In this document: positions 37,330 through 45,652 of the stretch, piece after piece
Layout of the letters: every line of letters begins with the position of its first letter
How positions within the stretch are numbered: the first letter of the stretch is position 1
Assembly (NCBI GenBank): GCA_903935355.1
Contig: CAIZRK010000020.1
Location: 1 to 64,000, forward strand
Direction: 5' to 3'
Source of the DNA: an uncultured beta proteobacterium
Lineage (GTDB): Bacteria; Pseudomonadota; Gammaproteobacteria; Burkholderiales; Burkholderiaceae
DNA length: 64,000 nucleotides
Notes under the pieces: model-generated
What the model saw: only the letters and a program-made list of their open reading frames with translations
The model's database searches: none
What the model was told of the DNA's origin: nothing
Made by a program: the position numbers and the translations under genes

Positions 37330-37917
37330 ATGAGCGAAAAAACAAGTACCCCAGCTGTAAAGTCAGCACCGAGCGATGAGCACCTGATTTGGGTAGATAT
37401 GGAAATGTCAGGCTTAGATCCTGAAAAAGAGCGAATCTTGGAGATTGCCATCATTGTGACTGATGCTCACCTCAATACGATTGCTATAGCCCCGGTTTGG
37501 GTGATCCATCAAGATGATGCCTTGTTAGATGCTATGGATACTTGGAATAAAGGGACTCATGGCCGATCTGGATTAATTGATAAGGTTAAGGCTGCCTCAC
37601 AGGATGAGGCGTCTGTTGAGGCGGAATGCATCGCCTTTTTAAAAAAATACATCAAAGCAGGTATTGCGCCTATGTGTGGCAACACAATTGGGCAAGATCG
37701 GCGCTTTATGGCCAAGTACATGCCTAAGTTAGAAAACTACTTTCATTATCGGAATATCGACGTTTCTACCTTAAAAGAGCTATGCAAACGTTGGCATCCA
37801 GAGTTGGTTAAAGGCTTCACCAAGAGACAGGCTCACACAGCTTTGGCTGATATTGAAGAATCAATAGAGGAACTGAAGTACTACCGTGAGAAGTTCATAG
37901 TCCCATTGCCTTCATAA
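37330..37917 (+). CDS. orn: Oligoribonuclease
   Basis: A 195-residue 3'-5' exonuclease of the DEDDh family that degrades 2-5 nt RNA, including pGpG from cyclic-di-GMP turnover. The first acidic pair is in [15 protein letters not shown], the next Asp in [11 protein letters not shown], and the last H and D in [15 protein letters not shown]. The N-terminal 15 residues ([14 protein letters not shown]) are variable. It converges with mog and shares a terminator with it. Confidence 0.95.
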   Translation: MSEKTSTPAVKSAPSDEHLIWVDMEMSGLDPEKERILEIAIIVTDAHLNTIAIAPVWVIHQDDALLDAMDTWNKGTHGRSGLIDKVKAASQDEASVEAECIAFLKKYIKAGIAPMCGNTIGQDRRFMAKYMPKLENYFHYRNIDVSTLKELCKRWHPELVKGFTKRQAHTALADIEESIEELKYYREKFIVPLPS

Positions 37918-37918
37918 G

Positions 37919-37946
37919 AAGTAAAAAGCATTCTTTTTACTTTTTT
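37919..37946. terminator. Bidirectional terminator between orn and mog
   Basis: AAGTAAAAAG and CTTTTTACTT form a perfect 10-bp stem with a CATT loop, followed by Ts. The stem includes the stop codon of mog on the minus strand. It should stop transcription from both convergent genes, though it is AT-rich. Confidence 0.65.
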
Positions 37947-38560
37947 AAGGCGCTTTTGGGCCTAAAAGACTTAATAACTGATTCATTCGTTTCGATATAA
38001 GGGCCGCCAAGCAGATCAATGCAATAGGGCACCGCCGCAAAAATCCCAGGAATAATTACTTTTCCCTCCTCATCTTTAAGCCCTTCTAAGGTCTCTTGAA
38101 TCGCTTTTGGCTGGCCAGGCAAATTGATGACTAGGGCAGAGTGGCCTTCAATTTCTCGTAAAACAGCAGTTTGACGGGAGAGGATGGCTGTGGGGACAAA
38201 GCGTAGGCTAATTTGTCGCATTTGCTCGCCAAAACCGGGCATTTCCCGCGTTCCAGCCTCAAGAGTGGCCTCAGGGGTCACATCTCGGCGAGAAGGGCCT
38301 GTACCGCCTGTAGTGAGGACTAGATCGCACCCTAACTCATCAACATGATCTACGATGGTTTCTGTAATAATTTCGCGTTCATCGGCAATGAGGCATTCAA
38401 AGAAAACACAGGGGGTGCTTAGGGCGCTAATGAGCCAGTTTTTCAGGGCCGGGATTCCTTCATCAGTATAGATACCCTTGCTAGCTCGGTCGGAGATCGA
38501 GATTAGACCAATTTTAATTTCATTAGGAGTGGATCGTTTCCAAGCTTCGGTATGCTTCAT
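37937..38560 (-). CDS. mog: Molybdopterin adenylyltransferase
   Basis: A 207-residue MoaB/Mog-type enzyme that adenylates molybdopterin before metal insertion by MoeA. Motifs are GLISISDRASKGIYTDEGIP, LVLTTGGTGPSRRDVTPEAT and INLPGQPKAIQETL. Length and the DRASKG string favour Mog over MoaB. Other molybdenum cofactor genes, moaA, mobA and moeA, lie at 51047-54098. It is divergent from pmbA. Confidence 0.9.
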   Translation of the reverse strand: MKHTEAWKRSTPNEIKIGLISISDRASKGIYTDEGIPALKNWLISALSTPCVFFECLIADEREIITETIVDHVDELGCDLVLTTGGTGPSRRDVTPEATLEAGTREMPGFGEQMRQISLRFVPTAILSRQTAVLREIEGHSALVINLPGQPKAIQETLEGLKDEEGKVIIPGIFAAVPYCIDLLGGPYIETNESVIKSFRPKSALKK

Positions 38561-38586
38561 GTTTCTATTCTAGCTATTATTAGGGC

Positions 38587-39933
38587 ATGTTTACATACAC
38601 ACCAAATCAGTTCAAGGAAATTATTGATTTTATGCTCAAAGAGGCTCGCCGTAGGGGTGCCTCAGATGCAGTAGCAGAGATATCAGAGGGGCAAGGACTT
38701 TCGGTCACAGTTCGCAAAGGTGAAATCGAGACCATTGAGCAAAGCCTGGATAAACAAGTAGGCGTCACGGTTTTTTTGGGGCACCATCGTGGTAATGCCA
38801 GTACTAGTGATTTTTCAAGAGCGTCTTTACGTGCTACGGTAGAGGCTGCGTACCATATTGCTCAGCATACGGCTGAGGATATTTGTGCGGGCCCAGCTGA
38901 AAAAGATTTACTGGAAAAAAATCCGCTCGACCTAGATTTATTTCATCCATGGGCGCTAGATTCTGCTACTGCAGTTGAGATCGCCCGAGCGGCAGAAGGT
39001 GCTGCATTTTCAGTGAGTAAGCAGATTAAAAATAGCGATGGGGCTTCTGTTTCAGCGCACCACGCACATTTTATGATGGGGACAAGCCATGGGTTTATGG
39101 GCGGCTATCCTTTTTCTCGTCACTATATCTCTTGCGCCCCCATCGCTAATGAGACCGGAAAAAAATCACGCATGCAACGCGATGATTGGTATTCAAGCTC
39201 CCGTATACCTGAAGATCTAGCTAATCCAGTAGCAATTGGAAATTATGCAGCCCAGCGTGCGCTTTCACGCCTTAATGCTAAATCACTAACGACGCGTCGG
39301 TGCCCCGTGATTTTTGAAGCACCTCTTGCTGCTGGCCTATTAGGCAGTCTAGTGCAAGCAGTTTCTGGGGGCGCGCTTTATCGTCGATCTAGTTTTTTAC
39401 TAGATAGTTTGGGTAAGCAAGTGCTAGCTAAACATCTCAGTATTTTTGAAAACCCTCATCTTAAATCCATGACAGGGAGTGCACCATTCGATGAGGAGGG
39501 CGTGAAGACTTCTGCTCGCACTGTTGTGGAAAAGGGTATCTTAGAAGGCTACTTTCTATCGACTTACTCAGCGCGTAAGTTGGGTATGAAAACTACTGGA
39601 AATGCTGGCGGATCTCATCACCTCACTTTGCAAAGTAGCAAAACCTCTAAAGGTGGTTTACCTGGATTACTCCAGCAGATGGGTAAGGGTTTATTGGTGA
39701 CAGAGCTAATGGGTCAAGGGGTAAATTATGTTACGGGGGATTATTCTCGCGGTGCCTTTGGTTACTGGGTAGAAAATGGAGAAATTCAATATCCAGTAGA
39801 AGGCATTACGATTGCTGGTAATTTGCGTGAGATGCTATTAGATATTCAGATGATTGGAAGCGATACATTGATTCGTGGGACCAAAGAGACAGGTTCGATC
39901 TTGGTTGGGTCGATGACCGTTGGCGGTAAATAA
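38587..39933 (+). CDS. pmbA: Metalloprotease-like PmbA/TldE
   Basis: A 448-residue partner of TldD; the TldD-TldE complex unfolds and cleaves small peptides such as microcin precursors. PmbA supports the complex and lacks the HEXXH zinc motif, and none is seen here. Family motifs are VTVRKGEIETIEQSLDKQVGVTV, TGNAGGSHHLTL and VTELMGQGVNYVTGDYSRGA, plus the C-terminal REMLLDIQMIGSD. tldD is not in the window. Confidence 0.93.
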   Translation: MFTYTPNQFKEIIDFMLKEARRRGASDAVAEISEGQGLSVTVRKGEIETIEQSLDKQVGVTVFLGHHRGNASTSDFSRASLRATVEAAYHIAQHTAEDICAGPAEKDLLEKNPLDLDLFHPWALDSATAVEIARAAEGAAFSVSKQIKNSDGASVSAHHAHFMMGTSHGFMGGYPFSRHYISCAPIANETGKKSRMQRDDWYSSSRIPEDLANPVAIGNYAAQRALSRLNAKSLTTRRCPVIFEAPLAAGLLGSLVQAVSGGALYRRSSFLLDSLGKQVLAKHLSIFENPHLKSMTGSAPFDEEGVKTSARTVVEKGILEGYFLSTYSARKLGMKTTGNAGGSHHLTLQSSKTSKGGLPGLLQQMGKGLLVTELMGQGVNYVTGDYSRGAFGYWVENGEIQYPVEGITIAGNLREMLLDIQMIGSDTLIRGTKETGSILVGSMTVGGK

Positions 39934-39951
39934 AGCCTAAAGGAGAGGGTA

Positions 39952-41034
39952 ATGCAAAGACGTTCTTTTTTGAAAAAAGCCACTATCGGTGCGGGTGCTG
40001 TTGCATTAGCGATCCCATCGATGGCGCAAAATTTACCAACACTTAATTGGCGTTTGGTTTCGAGTTTCCCCAAATCTTTAGATACCTTATTTGGTACCCC
40101 CGAAGTATTTGCCAACTCGTTACGCAAAGCTACTGATGGCAAATTTAATATTAAAGTTTTTGCCGCGGGTGAGGTGGTGCCTCCTCTTCAAGTGCTAGAT
40201 GCAGTTCAAAATGGAACAGTTGAATGCGGCCATACTGCGAGTTATTACTATATTGGAAAAAATAGCGCCTTTATCTTTGATACTGCCGCCCCCTTTGGGT
40301 TAACAGGACGCCAGCAAAATGCATGGATGCTTCATGGTAATGGTATGAAGCTCATGCGTGAACTCTATGCTAGTTACAACATTGTGAATTTCCTTGGTGG
40401 ACAAACTGGCACTCAAATGGGAGGTTGGTTTCGTAAGGAAATTAAGTCACCAGAAGATCTTAAAGGGCTTAAATTTCGGATAGCTGGTTTTGCTGGTCAG
40501 GTGCTCTCAAAGTTGGGCGTCGTACCTCAGCAATTACCTGCTGGTGAAATTTATTCTGCGCTAGAAAAAGGCACCATTGATGCTGCAGAATTTGTGGGCC
40601 CTTATGACGATGAAAAATTAGGCCTAGCAAAAGTAGCTAAGAACTATTACTACCCAGCTTGGTGGGAAGGTGCGGCTGGACTATCATTTCTGGTTAACAA
40701 AAAGAAGTGGGATGAATTGCCCCCCTCTTACCAGGCCGCGTGGGAAGCAGCCTGCTTTGAAGCGCATACCGATATGTGTGCCAAGTATGATGCCTTTAAT
40801 CCCCCCGCATTACAGCGCTTAATTCAGAACGGTGCGATATTAAGAAAGTTCAATACGTCCATCATGGATGCTTGTTTTAAGGCAACACAAGAAACCTATG
40901 CCGAAGAGTCTGCTAAAAACCCTCAGTTTAAGAAAATCTTTGAGGACTATCGCGCCTTTAGAAACATGGAAGCCCAATGGTTTGGTTTAGCAGAGCAGGC
41001 ATTTGCTCAGTATAGTTTTGCCAAAAAGCTTTAG
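39952..41034 (+). CDS. TRAP transporter substrate-binding protein, TakP-like, without its permease
   Basis: A 360-residue periplasmic binding protein. The signal RRSFLKKATIGAGAVALAIP is of the Tat type, ending near SMAQ. WRLVSSFPKSLDTLFG, QMGGWFRKEI, the ligand region GTIDAAEFVGPYDDEKLG and YYYPAWWEG follow TakP, the 2-oxo-acid binding protein of Rhodobacter, closely as I recall it. A clear AAGGAGA ribosome site precedes it. No DctQ or DctM gene adjoins; the nearest permease pair (45653-48197) has its own binding protein, so this one is an orphan that may share a permease. Confidence 0.88.
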   Translation: MQRRSFLKKATIGAGAVALAIPSMAQNLPTLNWRLVSSFPKSLDTLFGTPEVFANSLRKATDGKFNIKVFAAGEVVPPLQVLDAVQNGTVECGHTASYYYIGKNSAFIFDTAAPFGLTGRQQNAWMLHGNGMKLMRELYASYNIVNFLGGQTGTQMGGWFRKEIKSPEDLKGLKFRIAGFAGQVLSKLGVVPQQLPAGEIYSALEKGTIDAAEFVGPYDDEKLGLAKVAKNYYYPAWWEGAAGLSFLVNKKKWDELPPSYQAAWEAACFEAHTDMCAKYDAFNPPALQRLIQNGAILRKFNTSIMDACFKATQETYAEESAKNPQFKKIFEDYRAFRNMEAQWFGLAEQAFAQYSFAKKL

Positions 41035-41069
41035 TCTAGATTGACTCCAAACTGAATTCATTTGAAGAT

Positions 41070-41567
41070 CTATTTTCGATTTAAGGTAATGAAGTTAAAG
41101 CTAATATCACCTTCAGATGCTGGTGTCCGCTCAACCTCTTTCCACTCAGATTGATTGGGCACCTCAAAGAATGTATCGCCACCCTCTATATCGATCTCGA
41201 TCTCGGTGATATACAGACGATCTGCTTTAGAAAAGGCTTGGGTAAAGAGTTGCTCTCCACCAATGACAAAAGCACGGGGGGCTTCACTCAGGCTACTAAG
41301 AGCAGCATCGAGTGAGTTAACTACTTCTGCACCCGTAAGTTGCAGGTGAGCATTACGACTCACCACAATATTGCGACGCCCTGGTAATGGGCGTCCAATC
41401 GATTCCCAGGTCTTACGACCCATAATGACGGGGTGACCCATTGTCACTTTTTTAAAGAATTGGAGGTCAGCAGAAATCTTCCAAGGCATTTGGTTATCAC
41501 GACCAATAACATGGTTACGCGAGCGCGCTACGATCATAGAAATAGCAGGGTGTGTAGCTACTGTCAT
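41070..41567 (-). CDS. folA: Dihydrofolate reductase
   Basis: A 165-residue NADPH enzyme regenerating tetrahydrofolate; the target of trimethoprim. Motifs are ISMIVARSRNHVIGRDNQMP, WKISADLQFFKK, VIMGRKTWESIGRPLPGR and FVIGGEQLFTQAF. The active-site acid is the aspartate in ISADLQFF. It follows thyA by 15 bases on the same strand, so the enzyme that uses up the folate and the one that restores it are co-expressed. Confidence 0.96.
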   Translation of the reverse strand: MTVATHPAISMIVARSRNHVIGRDNQMPWKISADLQFFKKVTMGHPVIMGRKTWESIGRPLPGRRNIVVSRNAHLQLTGAEVVNSLDAALSSLSEAPRAFVIGGEQLFTQAFSKADRLYITEIEIDIEGGDTFFEVPNQSEWKEVERTPASEGDISFNFITLNRK

Positions 41568-41582
41568 GGCTAATCTATTTTC

Positions 41583-42377
41583 TTAAACAGCTACAGGAGC
41601 CTTAATCGGCCCATGGGATTCATAGCCAGTTATCTCAAAATCTTCAAACTCGTAATCAAAGAGGGATGCTGGTTTGCGCAAAATATTGAGCTTAGGTAGT
41701 GGGAGGAAATCCCTTGATAACTGGAGGTCTACTTGCTCTAGATGATTGCTATATAAATGGCAGTCACCACCTGTCCAGACAAAGTCACCCACATCTAAGT
41801 TGCATTGTTGGGCCATCATGTGGGTCAATAGAGCATAGCTAGCGATATTGAATGGGACGCCTAAGAAGATATCGGCACTGCGCTGGTAAAGTTGGCATGA
41901 AAGTTTGCCGTTGGCCACATAAAACTGAAAGAACGCATGGCAAGGGGCTAATGCCATGCGTGGAATATCTGCCACGTTCCAAGCCGAAACGATCATGCGA
42001 CGAGAATCGGGATTTTTTTTGATGGTCTCTACTACTTCTGCAATTTGATCAATATGCTCACCATTGGGAGTGGGCCAAGAGCGCCATTGATATCCATAGA
42101 TGGGTCCTAGATCACCATCAGGTGCTGCCCATTCATTCCAGATCGATACCCCACGCTCTTTAAGCCAATTGTTATCAGTGCTACCCTTAAGAAACCAAAG
42201 TAATTCCAAAATGATGGATTTAAGATGCAATTTCTTAGTTGTGACCATCGGAAAGCCGTCAGCCAAATTAAAGCGCATTTGGTGGCCAAAAATGGAGAGA
42301 GTACCCGTGCCAGTTCTATCGGACTTTTGGACGCCCTTGGCAAGGACTTCTTTCATGAGCTCATGGTATTGATGCAT
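41583..42377 (-). CDS. thyA: Thymidylate synthase
   Basis: A 264-residue enzyme making dTMP from dUMP with methylene-tetrahydrofolate. The catalytic cysteine is in [19 protein letters not shown]. Other motifs are [29 protein letters not shown] and the dUMP-binding [17 protein letters not shown]. Exactly the E. coli length. It is the first gene of the thyA-folA pair. Confidence 0.98.
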   Translation of the reverse strand: MHQYHELMKEVLAKGVQKSDRTGTGTLSIFGHQMRFNLADGFPMVTTKKLHLKSIILELLWFLKGSTDNNWLKERGVSIWNEWAAPDGDLGPIYGYQWRSWPTPNGEHIDQIAEVVETIKKNPDSRRMIVSAWNVADIPRMALAPCHAFFQFYVANGKLSCQLYQRSADIFLGVPFNIASYALLTHMMAQQCNLDVGDFVWTGGDCHLYSNHLEQVDLQLSRDFLPLPKLNILRKPASLFDYEFEDFEITGYESHGPIKAPVAV

Positions 42378-42414
42378 AGATATTGGCTAAATAAGGAAAT
42401 GATTTAGATAGAGC

Positions 42415-43458
42415 TTACTCGAATGTGGAGTTATCCACCCCAAGTACTTTATGAAGCTTGGGTGAGGTAGTCGTGTATTGAAGCTGGATTTGTTTTTCTG
42501 GGCTAAGGTAGGCTGCGGCAGCAAATGCAGCGAGAGCAGCTTCATGAAAGCCTGACAGTATCAATTTTTTCTTGCCAGGGTAGATATTAATGTCCCCCAC
42601 AGCATAAATGCCGGGTACGCTGGTCTGAAAACAAGCGGTATCCACAGTGATTTGCTTGCGGTCGATATCTAAGCCCCAGTCTGCAATCGGGCCTAATTTA
42701 GGGGATAGACCGTAAAAGAGCAGTAGATCATCTGTAGGGATATGGCGAAGTTCGCCATTAATTTCAGTGACGGTAATGGCATGAAGGCATTGATCGCGAG
42801 ATTCAAACCCAGTAATTTGGCCAATAATGAGCTCCATTTCATGAGCAGCGCAAAGTGCGCGTATCTTGGCAATCGATTGCGGCGCCGCCTTAAAGTCATT
42901 ACGACGGTGAATGAGTGTGACGCTAGCAGCCTTACCAGCAAAAAATAAGGCCCAATCCAAAGCCGAATCTCCACCGCCACAGATGACCAAGCGCTTACCA
43001 GAAAAATGTTCTGGATCTTTTACGCGATAGAAGACCTGTTTTCCTTCAAAGGCATCTAAGCCTTCTAGGTTGAGTGTTCGCGGTTGAAATGCACCTACTC
43101 CGGCAGCAATAAAAATGGTCTTACTGATAAAGTATTGATCTTGAGAAGTGCCAATAAGAAAGCGACCATCGGTCTGTTTCTCAAGAGTGGTGACCTCTTG
43201 CCCCAGATGAAAATGAGCTCCAAAGGGTTTGATTTGTTTAAGAAGGTTGGTGGTTAACTCACGACCTGTGCATACTGGGATTGCAGGAATATCGTAGATC
43301 GGCTTATCTGGATAAAGTTCAATGCATTGACCCCCTAACTCTAGAAGGGAGTCAATCACATGTGCTTTTATTTCTAGTAGCCCAAGCTCAAATACTTGAA
43401 ACAAGCCCACTGGACCAGCGCCAATAATAACTGCATCGGTTGGGATGGGGGGGTGCAA
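42415..43458 (-). CDS. Ferredoxin-NADP reductase, thioredoxin-reductase-like
   Basis: A 347-residue flavoprotein. The FAD site is [18 protein letters not shown], the NADPH site is [19 protein letters not shown] and the C-terminal FAD motif is [22 protein letters not shown]. No redox-active CxxC is present between them, which separates it from true thioredoxin reductase and matches the TrxR-like ferredoxin/flavodoxin reductases. The ferredoxin gene lies 39 bases upstream on the same strand and is the probable partner. Confidence 0.9.
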   Translation of the reverse strand: MHPPIPTDAVIIGAGPVGLFQVFELGLLEIKAHVIDSLLELGGQCIELYPDKPIYDIPAIPVCTGRELTTNLLKQIKPFGAHFHLGQEVTTLEKQTDGRFLIGTSQDQYFISKTIFIAAGVGAFQPRTLNLEGLDAFEGKQVFYRVKDPEHFSGKRLVICGGGDSALDWALFFAGKAASVTLIHRRNDFKAAPQSIAKIRALCAAHEMELIIGQITGFESRDQCLHAITVTEINGELRHIPTDDLLLFYGLSPKLGPIADWGLDIDRKQITVDTACFQTSVPGIYAVGDINIYPGKKKLILSGFHEAALAAFAAAAYLSPEKQIQLQYTTTSPKLHKVLGVDNSTFE

Positions 43459-43497
43459 AACAAAGTCTCTTGGATATATATCGAAGTAATCTTAAAA

Positions 43498-43821
43498 TTA
43501 TTTTTCTAGTTGATCCAATTTGCTTTTCACGTCTTTCCACTCGTCTGCATCAGGCAAGCTGGCTTTAGATTTGGTAATAGACGGCCAACCAGGGGTTAAG
43601 TCTGCATTTAATTTAATAAATTTTTGTTGATCGCCAGGAACATCATCTTCTGCATAAATCGCATTAACAGGGCACTCAGGAACGCACACAGCGCAATCGA
43701 TACATTCATCAGGATCAATTACCAGAAAGTTGGGTCCCTCGCGGAAGCAATCAACTGGGCAAACATCTACGCAATCGGTATATTTACAGCGAATACAGGA
43801 TTCAGTAACAACGTAAGTCAT
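43498..43821 (-). CDS. fdxA: Seven-iron (3Fe-4S/4Fe-4S) ferredoxin
   Basis: A 107-residue electron carrier. Residues C9, C17 and the later cluster cysteines fit one 3Fe-4S and one 4Fe-4S centre, as in Azotobacter ferredoxin I; C12 and C25 occupy the usual extra positions ([18 protein letters not shown]). The second motif is [20 protein letters not shown]. It leads into the ferredoxin-NADP reductase gene. Confidence 0.95.
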   Translation of the reverse strand: MTYVVTESCIRCKYTDCVDVCPVDCFREGPNFLVIDPDECIDCAVCVPECPVNAIYAEDDVPGDQQKFIKLNADLTPGWPSITKSKASLPDADEWKDVKSKLDQLEK

Positions 43822-43939
43822 GATATTTAAAATGAAGAACCCTCAGTGCAGAGGGATCGAGTTATAAAACCCTGATTTTAGCTGAAACAGGCCATCTATC
43901 AGATAAAAAAGCCAATTTAGTTGAGGTAAAGTGGTGCAT

Positions 43940-44026
43940 ATGACGACTCAGATCAAAAGCGCAACGCCCAATATTCTTTTAGCTAGAGCGGTATCTTTAG
44001 AGGCATTAGCTAAATTAGCTGCTTAA
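43940..44026 (+). pseudogene. Remnant of the N-terminus of a 2-hydroxyacid dehydrogenase gene (28 codons)
   Basis: An ATG at 43940 opens a 28-residue frame ending in TAA at 44024-44026. Its core PNILLARAVSLEALAKL matches PKILVARAIFPEALAKL, the start of the complete hydroxyacid dehydrogenase at 49749, at 12 of 17 positions; the DNA is also clearly similar. A GAGG lies upstream. Nothing after the stop resembles the rest of the enzyme, so this looks like the stump left by a deletion. A functional micropeptide is possible but less likely. Confidence 0.55.
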
Positions 44027-44058
44027 ATAGCGGGTTAAATGAGAAAAGACTACCTTTG

Positions 44059-44973
44059 ATGAAAATTTTGATTGTTGGAGCTGGTGGGATTGGTGGATAT
44101 TTTGGCGCTAAGTTACTTCTTAGTGGCGCTGATATTACTTATTTATTGCGTGAGAAGCGCCAGCAACTCATTGAGGATCATGGTTTAACTATCGAAACGC
44201 CGACAGGAAGTTTTACAGTTCACCCTAGATCTGTATTGGCAGATCAGTTAGAGCCTATTTATGACCTTATTATTTTGGCTCCCAAAGCATTTGATCTTGA
44301 TGAAACCCTCAAATCTATTGGCAAAGCAGCAAAGAAGGGCTTAATTTTGCCTTTTTTAAATGGCTTTACCCACATGCAAAAGCTAGATGAACATTTCGGT
44401 AAAGGCAGGGTAATGGGTGGTGTAGCCCATATAGCAGCGATGATTACTCAGTCTGGTTCGGTTAAACAGCTAACTGAATTACATTCTTTAACGATTGGCC
44501 CGCGCACTCCAGAGCAAACAGGTCTGGCCCAAGATTTTTTTGCGCTATGTAAAAAAGCTGACTTTGAGTCTTTTTACAAAGAGCAAATTGAGCAATCCTT
44601 ATGGGATAAATGGGTATTTTTAGCCACACTCGCTGGCATGACGACAATCTGCCGTGGTTCAGTGGGCAATATTGCATCAGCACCCTATGGGATAGAATTA
44701 AGCCGGCGTATGTATGATGAATGCTGCCGTATTGCTGCTAGCTTGGGGTTTGCAGTTTCGGATGAAACGCAAAACAATGCTATTGCATTGCTTACTAAAG
44801 AAGGCTCACCTTTTACCGCATCAATGTTAAGGGATCTTCTCGCTCTTAAGCAAACGGAGCATGAGCATATTCTAGGAGATCTCATTGCCCTAGGGGCAAA
44901 TGCCAATATAGATTGCCCCCTATTAAAAATAGCGCATACCCATATGGTAGTAGAGAGTGCAAATTTGAACTAA
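44059..44973 (+). CDS. 2-dehydropantoate 2-reductase family protein
   Basis: A 304-residue ketopantoate-reductase-like enzyme. The NADP site is MKILIVGAGGIGGYFGAKLL and the later motifs are LPFLNGFTHMQKLDEHFG, LWDKWVFLATLAGMTTICRG and the C-terminal FTASMLRDLLALKQTEHEHI. The PanE role in pantothenate synthesis is the default, but Burkholderiaceae carry several paralogues of unknown substrate, so I leave the symbol empty. The ATG at 44059 is chosen over the TTG just before it. Confidence 0.82.
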   Translation: MKILIVGAGGIGGYFGAKLLLSGADITYLLREKRQQLIEDHGLTIETPTGSFTVHPRSVLADQLEPIYDLIILAPKAFDLDETLKSIGKAAKKGLILPFLNGFTHMQKLDEHFGKGRVMGGVAHIAAMITQSGSVKQLTELHSLTIGPRTPEQTGLAQDFFALCKKADFESFYKEQIEQSLWDKWVFLATLAGMTTICRGSVGNIASAPYGIELSRRMYDECCRIAASLGFAVSDETQNNAIALLTKEGSPFTASMLRDLLALKQTEHEHILGDLIALGANANIDCPLLKIAHTHMVVESANLN

Positions 44974-45019
44974 GCTAGAGCAACATTCGCTTTTAAATAA
45001 TTCCATATTTAGTGAGACC

Positions 45020-45574
45020 ATGAAAGAAAAACTGATGAAAGAGCATCGACTGCAAATCGATAAAACGGCTAAACCCTTATTGATAATTGACTACACATTT
45101 TTAGGTGATCCTAAGCTTGATTTGATGAAATCTACGGCTTTACCAAGCGCGTTGCAAAATGCAAAGATTAAGACTGAATTTGATTTGGCTAGGGCTTGGA
45201 GTGACTTTGCTCGAAAATATTTAGAAAAAACTAAGGCCATTGCCGCTACCCCTTTATGTTGGGAAGGGCATTATGAGCAATTAGGTAGGGTCATGCTTGA
45301 ATTAATGAGACTAAGTAGAGATAAGCAAGAGATGATAAGTAAAGAAGCTATTTATGAAATGATTCCTGATCTTGAGGAAATTCCCTTTGTTAGTAAGCCA
45401 TCCCGTCTTGAAGACAAGATGTTTTGCCGTATATGGCTATCTTTAATTCGGCATCCGTCCTTTTTTGAAATGGAAATCGATGAAAAAGAAGTGGTGGCAT
45501 TTCAATATTGGCAAAATTTATTTACCCTTGCACTAGGAAAAACTAATAGCGAATTACTAAAACAGGCTACTTAG
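45020..45574 (+). CDS. Hypothetical protein, no family recognised
   Basis: A 184-residue soluble protein with no signal peptide or membrane helix. It is mostly helical by composition, with many Lys, Glu and Leu. Visible strings are LLIIDYTFLGDPKLDLMKS, ATPLCWEGHYEQLGRVMLEL and LSLIRHPSFFEMEIDEKEV; none is a motif I know. The start could also be the ATG five codons in. It follows the PanE-like gene by 46 bases and is closed by a strong terminator, so it is a real transcription-unit end. Codon use looks like its neighbours. Confidence 0.6.
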   Translation: MKEKLMKEHRLQIDKTAKPLLIIDYTFLGDPKLDLMKSTALPSALQNAKIKTEFDLARAWSDFARKYLEKTKAIAATPLCWEGHYEQLGRVMLELMRLSRDKQEMISKEAIYEMIPDLEEIPFVSKPSRLEDKMFCRIWLSLIRHPSFFEMEIDEKEVVAFQYWQNLFTLALGKTNSELLKQAT

Positions 45575-45592
45575 ATTTTTGCAAGAAACATC

Positions 45593-45624
45593 AAAAAAAG
45601 CGCTCTAAATTAGAGCGCTTTTCT
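45593..45624. terminator. Bidirectional terminator between the hypothetical gene and dctM
   Basis: AAGCGCTCTA (45598-45607) and TAGAGCGCTT (45611-45620) form a perfect 10-bp stem with an AAT loop. It is flanked by A7 on the left and TTTTC on the right, so it can end transcripts from both convergent units. Confidence 0.85.
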
Positions 45625-45652
45625 TTATTCGTACCATATAAGCTAAGCCCCT

